Assembly (NCBI RefSeq): GCF_001027285.1
Contig: NZ_CP011509.1
Location: 10,440,501-10,504,500, forward strand
Direction: 5' to 3'
DNA from: Archangium gephyra
Lineage (GTDB): Bacteria; Myxococcota; Myxococcia; Myxococcales; Myxococcaceae
Length of the DNA: 64,000 nt
The translations under genes and the position numbers were made by a program. Below the pieces are notes generated by a model. It was not told the origin of the DNA and ran no database searches. It was given only the letters and a program-made list of their open reading frames with translations. Positions 1 through 10,897 of this stretch are shown in pieces; position 1 is the first letter of the stretch, and every line of letters begins with the position of its first letter.

Positions 1-1
1 G

Positions 2-2677
2 GCCACCGGGCGCCGGCTGATGCTGGACCGCAACGGCGATGGCCAGCTCACGGAGGGCTACTTCAACTTCACCTACCAGCCGCTGCTGGACGCGGGAGGC
101 CGGGTGGAGGCCGTGCTGCTCTTCGCGGTGGAGGTGACGGAGCAGGTCCGGGCCCGGCAGGTGGCGGAGGAGGCCCTGGCGCACCGGCAGCGGGCGGAGG
201 CCGCGCTGCGCGAGAGCGAGGCCCACCTGCGCCGGACGCTCAAGGCCGCCGAGGTGGGGGCCTGGGAGTGGGACCTGTCCAACCAGCGCATGGTGTGGAC
301 CCCCAACGTCGAGCCCATGTTCGGCATGGCGCCCGGCACCTTCCTTGGAACCGCCGACGCCGCCCTGGCGCTCATCCATCCCGAGGATCGCGAGCGCGTG
401 GCACGTGCGCTGGGACAGACGGCGCGGACCCAGGGCGAGAGCGAGCACCAGCTGGAGTACCGGGTCCTGCGCGCCGACGGCGGCGTGCGCTGGCAGGAGA
501 GCCGCGGCCGGGTCCTGTTCGACGAGCGGGGAAGGCCCTCGAAGCTGGCCGGCGTGGTGATGGACATCACCTCGCGCAAGCACGCCGAGCAGCAGCAGCG
601 CGAGTCCGAGGCACGCTTCCAGCTGCTCGCGGAGGCACTTCCCCAGCTCATCTGGAGGACCCGGGCGGACGGGTACACCGAGTACTTCAACCCGGGCTGG
701 TACGAGTACACGGGGCAGACGCGGGAACAGGCGATGGGCGACGGCTGGTTCCAGGCCATCCACCCGGAGGATCTCTCGCACACGGAGGAGGCCTGGCGGC
801 GCGCGGTCACCACGGGCGAGCCCTACTCCGTCGAGTACCGCGTGCGGCGGGCCGCGGATGGCGCGTACCGCTGGTTCATCGCGCGGGGCCTGCCCCTGAG
901 GGATGGGACGGGCCGCATCACGCACTGGTTCGGCACCTGCACGGACATCGACGACCAGAAGCGCGGCGCGGAGACCCTGCGCTTCCTCTCGGAGGCGAGC
1001 GCGGCCCTGGCGGCCTCGCTGGACCAGGCGGCCACGCTCAAGCAGGTGGCCCGGCTGGCCGTGCCGGTGCTGGCGGACTGGTGCCTGGTGGACCTGCTGG
1101 GGGAGGACGGCGGCGTCGAGCGCGTCGAGGTGGCCCACGCGGACCCCGCCTGGACGGAGCTGGCGGACCGGTTGCGCCGCTTCCCGCCCGTCCAGAATCC
1201 CGAGCACCCCTCCGCCCGGGCCATGCGCCTGGACCAGACCATCCTCGTGGCGGAGGTGACCGGCGCCTTCGAGGAGCGCTCGGCCCAGAGCGCCGAGCAC
1301 CGGGTGGCCATCCGGGAGATGAAGTGCCTCTCCATGATGTCCGTGCCCCTGCTGGCGCGGGGGCGGACGCTCGGCGTGCTGACGTTCTTCACCACGGAGT
1401 CCTCCGGCCGCCGCTACGGGCAGGAGGACGTGCTGCGGATGGAGGAGGTGGCGCGCCGGGTGGCGATGGCGTTCGACAACGCGCGGCTCTTCGCCCTGGC
1501 CCAGGAGGAGCGCCAGCGCGCCGAGGAGGCCAACCGGCTCAAGGACGACTTCCTGGCCACCGTCAGCCACGAGCTGCGCACGCCCCTCACGGCGATGATC
1601 GGCTGGCTGAAGATGCTGCGCTCCGGGCGGCTGCCGCCCGACAAGCACGCCAAGGCGCTGGAGACGGTGGACCGCAACACCCAGGCGCAGGCCCAGCTCA
1701 TCGAGGATCTGCTGGACGTGAGCCGCATCATCTCCGGCAAGCTGCGGATGGAGACGCAGCCGGTGCACCTGGTGGACGTCCTCCAGGCGGCGATGGAGTC
1801 GGTGCGTCCCGCGGCGGACGCCAGGACCATCCAGCTGCTGGCGGAGCTCGAGCCGGGCGAGCACGTGGTGATGGGGGACGCGGGCCGGCTGCAGCAGGTG
1901 GTGTGGAACCTGCTCTCCAACGCGGTGAAGTTCTCCCCCGGAGGCAGCCGCGTCTGGGTCCGGCTGCGGCGCGTGGAGACCTCGCTGGAGGTGACGGTGA
2001 GGGACGAGGGGCCGGGCGTTCCGGCGGACTTCCTGCCGCACATCTTCGAGCGCTTCCGCCAGCTCGAGGGCGGCACCACGCGGCGGCATGGAGGGCTGGG
2101 CCTGGGGCTCGCCATCGTCCGCCACCTCGTGGAGCTGCACGGAGGGACGGTGCACGCCGCGAGCGAGGGAGCGGGCCAGGGAGCCACCTTCACGGTCCTC
2201 CTGCCGCCCGCCACGCCCCGGCAGGTGCGGACCGAGCGCCCCGCGCCACCCGCCGTCCTCCCCCCCCACGCGGTGCTCTCGCGGCGGCGCATCCTCGTGG
2301 TGGACGACGAGGAGGACAACCGCGAGGTGCTGAAGGTGATGTTGGAGGAGTATGGGGCGCTCGTCGTCACCGCCGCCTCCGCGTCCGAGGCCCTGCGTGC
2401 CGTGCGCGAGGGAAGGCCGGATCTGCTCGTCTCGGACATCGGCATGCCGGGAGAGGACGGCTACCGGCTCATCTCCCAGGTGCGCGCGCTCCCGGCCGAG
2501 GAAGGCGGCGGGGTGCCCGCGGTGGCCCTCACGGCCTACGCCCGGGTGGAAGACAGGACGCGCGCCCTGACGGCGGGCTTCAACATGCACGTGGCCAAGC
2601 CCGTGGAGCCCACCGAGCTGCTGTCCATCCTCTCCAACCTGGTGATGCTCTCGGCCGGAGGCCAGGAGTCCGGGTGA
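2..2677 (+). CDS. Hybrid sensor histidine kinase, PAS-PAS-GAF-HisKA-HATPase-REC (5' truncated)
   Basis: The frame is open at the left edge, so the true start lies outside. The visible part begins with the end of one PAS domain, followed by two further PAS domains (WEWDL...IHPEDRERV; LPQLIWRTRADG...FNPGWYEYTG) and a GAF domain (VARLAVPVLADWCLVDLL). Next come the phosphoacceptor HisKA box VSHELRTPLTAM (His codon at 1568-1570), the ATPase N box NLLSNAVKFSPGG and the G boxes DEGPGVP and GLGLGLAIV. A C-terminal receiver domain (RILVVDDEEDN, phospho-Asp in LLVSDIGMPGEDGY, Lys in HVAKPVEP) makes it a hybrid kinase. No membrane segment is visible, so sensing is probably cytosolic through PAS/GAF. No separate response regulator is adjacent. 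The family assignment is secure; the signal is unknown. Confidence 0.95.
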   Translation, partial: ATGRRLMLDRNGDGQLTEGYFNFTYQPLLDAGGRVEAVLLFAVEVTEQVRARQVAEEALAHRQRAEAALRESEAHLRRTLKAAEVGAWEWDLSNQRMVWTPNVEPMFGMAPGTFLGTADAALALIHPEDRERVARALGQTARTQGESEHQLEYRVLRADGGVRWQESRGRVLFDERGRPSKLAGVVMDITSRKHAEQQQRESEARFQLLAEALPQLIWRTRADGYTEYFNPGWYEYTGQTREQAMGDGWFQAIHPEDLSHTEEAWRRAVTTGEPYSVEYRVRRAADGAYRWFIARGLPLRDGTGRITHWFGTCTDIDDQKRGAETLRFLSEASAALAASLDQAATLKQVARLAVPVLADWCLVDLLGEDGGVERVEVAHADPAWTELADRLRRFPPVQNPEHPSARAMRLDQTILVAEVTGAFEERSAQSAEHRVAIREMKCLSMMSVPLLARGRTLGVLTFFTTESSGRRYGQEDVLRMEEVARRVAMAFDNARLFALAQEERQRAEEANRLKDDFLATVSHELRTPLTAMIGWLKMLRSGRLPPDKHAKALETVDRNTQAQAQLIEDLLDVSRIISGKLRMETQPVHLVDVLQAAMESVRPAADARTIQLLAELEPGEHVVMGDAGRLQQVVWNLLSNAVKFSPGGSRVWVRLRRVETSLEVTVRDEGPGVPADFLPHIFERFRQLEGGTTRRHGGLGLGLAIVRHLVELHGGTVHAASEGAGQGATFTVLLPPATPRQVRTERPAPPAVLPPHAVLSRRRILVVDDEEDNREVLKVMLEEYGALVVTAASASEALRAVREGRPDLLVSDIGMPGEDGYRLISQVRALPAEEGGGVPAVALTAYARVEDRTRALTAGFNMHVAKPVEPTELLSILSNLVMLSAGGQESG

Positions 2678-2749
2678 CGCGCACCCTTCACGCCCACCAG
2701 GCGAGCTCGCGCATTCACCCGGGCGGCGTTTTCGGGTTGAGATGGGAGG

Positions 2750-3505
2750 ATGCCCCCGGAGATAGAGGCCCTCGCGCTGGAGAAGACGTACCCACGGCCC
2801 TGGTGGCCCCGGGCGCGCCGGCGGGAGGCACCCCGGACGGCCCTGCGAGGTGTCTCCTTCGAGGTGCGAGCAGGCGAGGTGGTGGCCCTCATCGGCCCCA
2901 ACGGCGCGGGGAAGAGCACGCTGTTACGCATCCTCTCGGGCCTGCTGCTGCCCAGCGCGGGCACGGCGCGGGTGGCCTCGCGTGACGTGGTGCGCGAGCG
3001 GCCCGAGTGCCGCCGCGAGGTGGGCGCCGCGCTCGCCGATGACCGGGGCCTGTCGCCGCGCCTCACCGCGCGCCAGAACCTGCGCTTCTACGCCGCGCTC
3101 TACGGCGTGCCCGCGCGCGAGGTGGAGGCGCGCATCGAGGAATTGTCCGGGCTGCTCGAGGCCCGGCGCCTGCTGGAGCGGGAGGTGCGCACGCTGTCCA
3201 CCGGGGAGAAGGCGCGGGTGGTGCTCACGCGCGCCCTGCTCCACCGGCCGCGGGTGCTGCTGCTGGACGAGGTGACGCGCTCGTTGGATCCGGGGGCCGC
3301 GCGCCGGCTGCGCACGCGGTTGTTGTCGGACGTGGCCGCACGGGGAGCGGCCGTGCTCTTCGCCAGCCATGACCTGGCCGAGGTGGAGGCCGTGGCCCAC
3401 CGGGTGCTGCTGGACGAGGGCCGCATCGCCGCCGCGGGCGCCTTCCCCGAGGTGCGGCCCACCGCCGAGGCCGTCTTCGCCGCCGTGCCCCGGGAGGAGG
3501 GGTGA
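2750..3505 (+). CDS. ABC transporter ATP-binding protein (ABC-2 exporter type)
   Basis: This 251-residue nucleotide-binding subunit carries Walker A GPNGAGKST, a signature motif LSTGEKARV (degenerate form of LSGGQ), Walker B VLLLDEVTRSLDP and an H-loop SHDL. Its stop codon overlaps the start of the permease gene (TGATG at 3503-3507), so the two are translationally coupled and should form one transporter. The layout, a single-domain ATPase followed by an ABC-2 permease, is typical of exporters of drugs, lipids or polysaccharides. The substrate cannot be read from the sequence. The purine-rich GGGAGG lies directly against the ATG, closer than usual, but an in-frame stop just upstream rules out a longer start. 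Confidence 0.92.
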   Translation: MPPEIEALALEKTYPRPWWPRARRREAPRTALRGVSFEVRAGEVVALIGPNGAGKSTLLRILSGLLLPSAGTARVASRDVVRERPECRREVGAALADDRGLSPRLTARQNLRFYAALYGVPAREVEARIEELSGLLEARRLLEREVRTLSTGEKARVVLTRALLHRPRVLLLDEVTRSLDPGAARRLRTRLLSDVAARGAAVLFASHDLAEVEAVAHRVLLDEGRIAAAGAFPEVRPTAEAVFAAVPREEG

Positions 3506-4302
3506 TGCGCCTGCTGCTCGCCTTCCTGGGGCGCGACCTGCGGATTCTCACGGCCTACCGGCTCAACGCGCTGCTGCTGCTGTCCGGGGGCCTCTTCACC
3601 CTCACCCTCTTCTATTTCCTCGCCCGCACGGTGGGCGAGTCCCCGCTGGTGCGCGGCCGCTATGGCGCGGACTATTTCTCCTTCGCGCTGGTGGGGCTGG
3701 CCACCGCGGCCCTGTTGCGCGCACTGCAGACGGGTTTCAGCCACGCCGTCCGCACGGCGCAGAACGACGGCTCCCTGGAGCCGCTGCTGGGCGCGCCCCT
3801 GTCCACCGTGCACGTGGTGACGCTCATGGGCGCCTGGCCCGTGGCCAACGCCCTGCTGCGCGCCCTGGGACTGCTCGCCCTGGGCGCGCTCCTCTTCGGC
3901 GCCCGGCTGCAGCTCCACCCCGTGTCCTTCGTCCTCACCTTGTTGCTTAGCGCCCTCGCCTTCTGCGCGCTCGGCCTGTTGTCGGCCGCCTTCGTGCTCG
4001 TCTTCAAGCGGGGCGACCCCTTCACCTACGCCCTGGACGCGCTCAGCTACCTCTTCGCCGGCGTCCTCTACCCGACAGACGTGCTGCCCCCGCTGCTGCG
4101 CACGATGGGCCGCCTGCTCCCCGCCACCCACGCCCTGCACGGCCTGCGCGAGTCCGCCCTGCGTGGCGCCGGCCCTCTCGAGCTGCTGCATACCTGGTCC
4201 ACCCTGTCCATCTTCAGCCTCATCCTCTGGCCGCTGGCCGCGTGGGCCCTGTCCGCCGCGCGCCGACATGTAGAGCAGGCGGGGACCCTGCCCCACAGCT
4301 GA
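3505..4302 (+). CDS. ABC-2 type transporter permease
   Basis: This is a 265-residue integral membrane protein with about six hydrophobic segments, for example LNALLLLSGGLFTLTLFYFL near the N-terminus and FVLTLLLSALAFCALGLLSA in the middle. The late segment with LSYLFAGVLYPTDVLP is typical of ABC-2 permeases. I chose ATG 3505, which overlaps the upstream stop (TGATG); a GTG three bases earlier is also possible. It pairs with the upstream ATPase to form a homodimeric or half-transporter exporter. The substrate is unknown, and neither neighbour (the sensor kinase upstream, the prkA triad downstream) suggests one. Confidence 0.88.
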   Translation: MRLLLAFLGRDLRILTAYRLNALLLLSGGLFTLTLFYFLARTVGESPLVRGRYGADYFSFALVGLATAALLRALQTGFSHAVRTAQNDGSLEPLLGAPLSTVHVVTLMGAWPVANALLRALGLLALGALLFGARLQLHPVSFVLTLLLSALAFCALGLLSAAFVLVFKRGDPFTYALDALSYLFAGVLYPTDVLPPLLRTMGRLLPATHALHGLRESALRGAGPLELLHTWSTLSIFSLILWPLAAWALSAARRHVEQAGTLPHS

Positions 4303-4635
4303 ACGTCCAATTTCCACCCTTCCTCTCGTACTGTCGTTCGCCGTGGACGGAGAAATCGCATCCCCACCTCCCCGAAGGTGAGCAGGCCCTTATAATGGAG
4401 TGTGCCTTTTCACCCCGTGGAGGCGGGGCCCGCCGCATCGGCGACGAGCCCTTCCGACACGAGCTGGCCACGCGGTCCCACCCCGCGGCGGGGTCCCGAA
4501 AGGGCAGGTCGGACGTTCGTGTCGTCTGGGACCCGTCACGGGTGGGATTGGAATGGCCCATTACCCCCCCAGGTTCACTTTTTGGCCCTCCAAAGGCGCG
4601 AAATCCCGCGCTTTCGGGTGGCCCGAGGGAGCGTC
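4303..4635. other. 333-bp leader upstream of prkA, no gene seen
   Basis: No convincing small gene is visible. The prkA frame is open upstream to 4402, but that stretch is Pro/Arg/Ser-rich and unlike the PrkA family, so it is not counted as coding. A TATAAT hexamer sits at 4391-4396 without a recognisable -35 box at normal spacing. Several short GC-rich inverted repeats occur between 4470 and 4550. A sigma-54-like GG-N10-GC motif lies at 4583-4598. The length suggests regulated transcription of the prkA-yeaH-spoVR operon. Confidence 0.4.
4583..4598 (+). promoter_or_regulatory. Weak sigma-54-like -24/-12 motif upstream of prkA
   Basis: TGGCCC followed by CCAA and AGGCG keeps the GG-N10-GC geometry of sigma-54 promoters (GG at 4584-4585, GC at 4596-4597), 38-53 bases before the prkA start. 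The -12 element matches the consensus poorly, and such a match can arise by chance in GC-rich DNA. The idea is worth recording because the enterobacterial yeaG-yeaH operon is known to belong to the nitrogen/sigma-54 response. Confidence 0.2.
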
Positions 4636-6702
<2,067 letters not shown>

Positions 6703-6720
6703 CCACCCAAGGGGGTTGTC

Positions 6721-7830
6721 GTGTCACTGCGGATCCACCAGGACCACTCGCGCTTCAAACAGATCGTCCGCGGGAAGATCAAATCCAACCTGCGCAAGTA
6801 CGTGCAGAAGGGGGAGATGATCGGAAAGAAGGGGAAGGACACCATCGCCATCCCCATCCCCTTCATCGACATCCCCCACTTCAAGTACGGCCACAAGGAG
6901 CAGGGGGGCGTCGGACAGGGAGAGGGCGAGGTGGGTCAGCAGCTGTCCCCGGGCTCGGTGCAGCCCGGGGATGGGCACCAGGCCGGCCAGGGAGAGGGCG
7001 ACCACTCCCTGGAGGTCGACGTCACGCTCGACGAGCTGGCGCAGATTCTCGGGGAGGAGCTGCAGCTCCCCAACATCGAGCGCCGGCACAACGAGAAGAT
7101 CGTCACCCAGAAGATCAAGTACACCGGGGTCAACACCACGGGCCCCGAGTCGCTGCGCCACTTCAAGCGCACCTACAAACAGGCGCTGAAGCGGCAGATC
7201 GCCATGGGCACGTATGACCCGGCGCGGCCGATCATCGTGCCCACGCGCGAGGACCGGCGCTACCGCAGCTACAAGATGCAGGAGCTGCCGGAGACGAACG
7301 CGGTCATCATCTACATGATGGACGTGTCCGGCTCGATGGGCGACGAGCAGAAGGAGATCGTCCGCATCGAGAGCTTCTGGCTCGATACGTGGCTGCGCCA
7401 CCAGTACAAGGGCCTGGAGGCGCGCTACATCATCCACGACGCCGTGGCGCGCGAGGTGGACCGGGACACCTTCTTCCACACCCGCGAGTCCGGCGGCACG
7501 ATGATCTCCAGCGCCTACAAGCTGTGCCGGGACATCATCAAGGCGGACTACCCCAAGAGCGCGTGGAACATCTACCCGTTCCACTTCTCGGACGGAGACA
7601 ACTGGAGCGCGGATGACACGCGCCAGTGCATCGAGATGCTTCGCGAGGACATCCTGCCCGGCGTCAATCAGTTCGCCTACGGTCAGGTGGAGAGCCCCTA
7701 TGGCAGCGGCCAGTTCATCAAGGACTTGCGCGAGGCCATCGGAGACTCCACCAACGTGGCCCTGAGTGAGATCGCGGACAAGGACGCCATCTACTCTTCC
7801 ATCAAGGATTTCCTCGGCAAGGGCCGCTGA
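6721..7830 (+). CDS. YeaH/YhbH family protein (DUF444, VWA-like)
   Basis: This 369-residue protein starts with GTG behind an AAGGGGG ribosome site. The N-terminus is basic ([18 protein letters not shown]) and is followed by a Gly/Gln-rich linker at about residues 62-95. The C-terminal half is a von Willebrand A-like fold with an intact MIDAS motif DVSGSMG (Asp201, Ser203, Ser205). DUF444 proteins accompany PrkA across bacteria and are thought to work with the kinase, but the biochemical role is unresolved. It is the middle gene of the prkA-yeaH-spoVR operon. Confidence 0.93.
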   Translation: MSLRIHQDHSRFKQIVRGKIKSNLRKYVQKGEMIGKKGKDTIAIPIPFIDIPHFKYGHKEQGGVGQGEGEVGQQLSPGSVQPGDGHQAGQGEGDHSLEVDVTLDELAQILGEELQLPNIERRHNEKIVTQKIKYTGVNTTGPESLRHFKRTYKQALKRQIAMGTYDPARPIIVPTREDRRYRSYKMQELPETNAVIIYMMDVSGSMGDEQKEIVRIESFWLDTWLRHQYKGLEARYIIHDAVAREVDRDTFFHTRESGGTMISSAYKLCRDIIKADYPKSAWNIYPFHFSDGDNWSADDTRQCIEMLREDILPGVNQFAYGQVESPYGSGQFIKDLREAIGDSTNVALSEIADKDAIYSSIKDFLGKGR

Positions 7831-7852
7831 CGGCGGTCACCTGGAGCTCGCG

Positions 7853-9346
7853 ATGCCCAAGAGCCTCACCCCCGGACTCAGTAAGCTGAAAGAGGAAATC
7901 GAGGGCTACGCCCGCCAGTTCGGCCTCGACTTCTTCGAGACCATCTTCGAGGTCCTCACCTACGACGAGCTCAACATGGTGGCCTCCTACGGAGGCTTCC
8001 CCACGCGCTATCCGCACTGGCGCTGGGGCATGGAGTACGAGCAGCTCTCGAAGGGGTACGAGTACGGGCTCAGTAAAATCTACGAGCTCGTCATCAACAA
8101 CGACCCCTGCTACGCGTACCTGCTGGAGAGCAACTCGGACGTGGATCAGAAGCTCGTGATGGCGCACGTGTACGGCCACTGCGACTTCTTCAAGAACAAC
8201 TTCAGCTTCCGCCACACCAACCGCCGGATGATCGACGACATGGCGAACCACGCCACGCGCGTGCGCCGGTGGGTGGACAAGATTGGCGTGGAGAAGGTGG
8301 AGGACTTCATCGACCGGACGCTGTCGCTGGAGAACCTCATCGACCAGCACGCGCCGCACATCCGCCGCAACCCGGACCCCAAGCGGGCCGAGGACGAGAT
8401 GAAGTCCAACGAGCGGGTGGAGGGCTTCAAGGTGGACCGCGAGTACATGCGCGGCTTCATCAACCCCGCCGAGTTCCTCGACAGCCAGCGCAAGAAGGTC
8501 GAGGACGAGAAGATCAAGGCCAAGAAGTTCCCCGAGCGCCCGCAGCGCGACGTGCTGCACTTCCTGTTGGAGCACGCCCCGCTGGAGCCGTGGGAGTCGG
8601 ACGTGCTGTCCATCATCCGCGACGAGGCCTACTACTTCGCGCCGCAGGGGCAGACGAAGATCATGAACGAGGGCTGGGCCAGCTACTGGCACTCGACGAT
8701 CATGACCCGGCGCGCGCTGAAGGATGACGAGGTCATCGACTACGCGGACCGGCACTCGGGCACCATGGGGACGCGGCCCGGGGCGCTCAACCCGTACAAG
8801 CTGGGCATCGAGCTGTGGCGGGACATTGAAGAGCGCTGGAACAAGGGCCGCTTCGGCAAGGAGTGGGACGAGTGCGATGATCTGCGCGCGCGCCGCTCGT
8901 GGGACAAGAAGCTGGGCGTGGGCCGCGAGAAGATCTTCGAGGTGCGCAAGCACTACAACGACATCACCTTCATCGACACGTTCCTGACGCCGGAGTTCGC
9001 GATCGAGCAGAAGCTGTTCGTCTACGGCTTCAACGAGAAGCGCAACTCGTGGGAGATCCTGGACCGTGAGTTCCGGAAGGTGAAGAACAAGCTGTTGCAG
9101 GGGCTGACGAACTTCGGGCAGCCGATCATCGAGGTGGTGGACGGCAACTACGAGAACCGGGGCGAGCTGCTGCTGGCGCACAAGCACGACGGGCAGGATC
9201 TGAAGGGCGACTACGCGCGAGAGACGTTGCGCAACCTTCAGTCGTTGTGGCGGCGGCCCACGTGCATCATCACGCGCTACGACAACAAGGGCGTGCTGTT
9301 GCGGTTCGACGGGCAGAACCACACCGAGAAGAAGATCGACCTGTAG
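7853..9346 (+). CDS. spoVR: SpoVR family protein
   Basis: The 497-residue protein belongs to the SpoVR/YcgB family. Recognisable stretches include [20 protein letters not shown], the [16 protein letters not shown] block and [15 protein letters not shown] chose ATG 7853; the frame is open further upstream, but that part would overlap the 3' end of the previous gene and is not family-like. SpoVR is needed for spore cortex formation in Bacillus. In other bacteria it forms a functional unit with PrkA and YeaH, affecting cell-wall or stress physiology. Here it closes the triad. The His/Glu-rich motifs suggest metal binding, but no reaction is established. Confidence 0.95.
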   Translation: MPKSLTPGLSKLKEEIEGYARQFGLDFFETIFEVLTYDELNMVASYGGFPTRYPHWRWGMEYEQLSKGYEYGLSKIYELVINNDPCYAYLLESNSDVDQKLVMAHVYGHCDFFKNNFSFRHTNRRMIDDMANHATRVRRWVDKIGVEKVEDFIDRTLSLENLIDQHAPHIRRNPDPKRAEDEMKSNERVEGFKVDREYMRGFINPAEFLDSQRKKVEDEKIKAKKFPERPQRDVLHFLLEHAPLEPWESDVLSIIRDEAYYFAPQGQTKIMNEGWASYWHSTIMTRRALKDDEVIDYADRHSGTMGTRPGALNPYKLGIELWRDIEERWNKGRFGKEWDECDDLRARRSWDKKLGVGREKIFEVRKHYNDITFIDTFLTPEFAIEQKLFVYGFNEKRNSWEILDREFRKVKNKLLQGLTNFGQPIIEVVDGNYENRGELLLAHKHDGQDLKGDYARETLRNLQSLWRRPTCIITRYDNKGVLLRFDGQNHTEKKIDL

Positions 9347-9396
9347 AAGGGGCCGTCAGAAGGGGCGCCACTCAGAACCCCCCTCACGCCAAGAAC

Positions 9397-9430
9397 CCCT
9401 CTCCCTCCGGGAGAGGGACGGGGTGAGGGT
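9397..9430 (+). repeat. Dispersed palindromic element, copy 1 of 3
   Basis: A perfect 9-bp inverted repeat, CCCTCTCCC and GGGAGAGGG, is separated by 3 bases and followed by ACGGGGTGAGGGT. Near-identical copies occur at 55278-55311 and 63649-63682, always in this orientation and always shortly downstream of a plus-strand gene, here spoVR. It is a REP-like element that would form a strong RNA hairpin; no T-run follows. Confidence 0.8.
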
Positions 9431-9569
9431 GCCCGGGTCCCGGGTTCCCCCCGTGCCGGAAAACCACCGTCACCGTGAAGCGAGGGAACCAGCCAGCCAG
9501 CCAGGCCCCGGGTGACAGTGGCCAGAAGTTAGGCACAGGCCTGTAGCTCCACTACACTGCGCGGGCCCC

Positions 9570-10742
9570 ATGAGACTCGCCACTGCCGTCGTGTGCCTGG
9601 GCCTGCTGCTGGCCGCGCCCTTCGCCGAAGCCTCGACCGTCCGTTACACCGTGAAGAACCGCCGCATCGAGCCCAACCAGCCGATGGCGGTGGCGCTGCA
9701 GGAGGCGGGCTTGCCTCCGGAGCAGGTGGGGGCGCTGATCTCCGCGCTCGAGGGCGTGTTCGACTTCCGCAAGTCGCGGGTGGGAGACCAGTTCCGCCTC
9801 GTCATGCGCGAGGGCGAGCTGGACTTCTTCGACTACCGGCAGAGCACGGTGGACGAGTGGCAGGTGCGGCGCGACGGGGACAAGTACGTCGGCAGCAAGC
9901 GCTCCATCGAGGTGGAGAAGCAGGTGGGCCTGGTCTCCCTGGAGATCAACAACTCGCTCTACGAGGCGGCGCTGGCGGCGGGCGAGGATCCGATCATCGG
10001 CATGGTGCTGGCGGACGTGTTCGCCTGGGACATCGACTTCTACCGGGACGTGCGGCGGGGAGACCGGGCGCGGGCGCTGGTGGAGAAGTTCGTCTCCAAG
10101 GGGCGGATCCTGCGCTACGGCGAGGTGCTGGCGGCCACGTACGAGGGCGAGTCGGTGGGCACCAAGCGGGTGTTCCGCTACGAGCTGCCGGACGGCAAGG
10201 CCAGCTTCTTCCAGGAGGACGGGGCGAGCGCGCGCAAGGCCTTCCTCAAGAGCCCGCTGAAGTACGCGCACGTCACCAGCCGGTTCGGCAGCCGGGTGCA
10301 CCCGGTGCTCAAGTACGTGAAGGCGCACAACGGCGTGGACTACGCGGCGGCCATCGGCACGCCGGTGTGGGCCGTGGCCGACGGCACCGTCACCGTGGCG
10401 CACAACACCGGGGCCGGCGGCAACACCGTGTGCCTGCGCCACACCAACGGCTTCGAGACGTGCTACCTGCACCTGTCCAAGTACGGCTCCGGCGTGCGCG
10501 CGGGCTCCCGCGTCAGCCAGAAGCAGGTCATCGCCTACTCGGGCAACACGGGCCGCAGCACCGGCCCCCACCTGCACTACGCCCTCAAGCGCAACGGCGG
10601 CTACGTCAACCCGCTCAACCAGAACTTCCCGCGCACGGAGCCGCTGCCCAAGAACCTGCTCGCGGACTTCCGCGCCAAGGTCGCTCCCCTCGCCCAGCAG
10701 CTCGACGCCGTCTCCGTCGCCTCGGCGAGCAGCCAGCCGTAG
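9570..10742 (+). CDS. Secreted M23 family metallopeptidase
   Basis: This 390-residue exported protein has a signal peptide (MRLATAVVCLGLLLAAPFAEA). Its N-terminal region is the kind seen in MepM/OapA-like cell-wall peptidases, and residues 225-350 form an M23 (LytM) domain. The zinc site appears intact: His253 and Asp257 in HNGVDYA, and His336 in the HLHYAL motif. Such enzymes cleave peptide cross-links in peptidoglycan during growth, division or predation. It stands alone, with the spoVR repeat element before it. The fold is secure, the exact bond cleaved is not. Confidence 0.9.
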   Translation: MRLATAVVCLGLLLAAPFAEASTVRYTVKNRRIEPNQPMAVALQEAGLPPEQVGALISALEGVFDFRKSRVGDQFRLVMREGELDFFDYRQSTVDEWQVRRDGDKYVGSKRSIEVEKQVGLVSLEINNSLYEAALAAGEDPIIGMVLADVFAWDIDFYRDVRRGDRARALVEKFVSKGRILRYGEVLAATYEGESVGTKRVFRYELPDGKASFFQEDGASARKAFLKSPLKYAHVTSRFGSRVHPVLKYVKAHNGVDYAAAIGTPVWAVADGTVTVAHNTGAGGNTVCLRHTNGFETCYLHLSKYGSGVRAGSRVSQKQVIAYSGNTGRSTGPHLHYALKRNGGYVNPLNQNFPRTEPLPKNLLADFRAKVAPLAQQLDAVSVASASSQP

Positions 10743-10897
10743 ATTTTTCCAGCCTGACCTGAAATGTAGGGTTGAACCCTACTTCCCCTTCTCGCGGGAA
10801 AAGCGGGAAAGCGAGCAAGCCCTCTGCTCCAGGGCAACCTGTCTGATAGGATGGGAAGTTACCCCCGCGTCACACTCCCTCCGCCGCCCCCGACAGA

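Noticed and set aside
4391-4396. TATAAT as a standard sigma-70 promoter for prkA
   Set aside because: No -35 hexamer at 16-18 bases upstream, and it lies about 240 bases before the start codon; not listed separately.
4402-4635. N-terminal extension of PrkA
   Set aside because: The added 78 residues are Pro/Arg/Ser-rich and unlike PrkA; family members start near ATG 4636.
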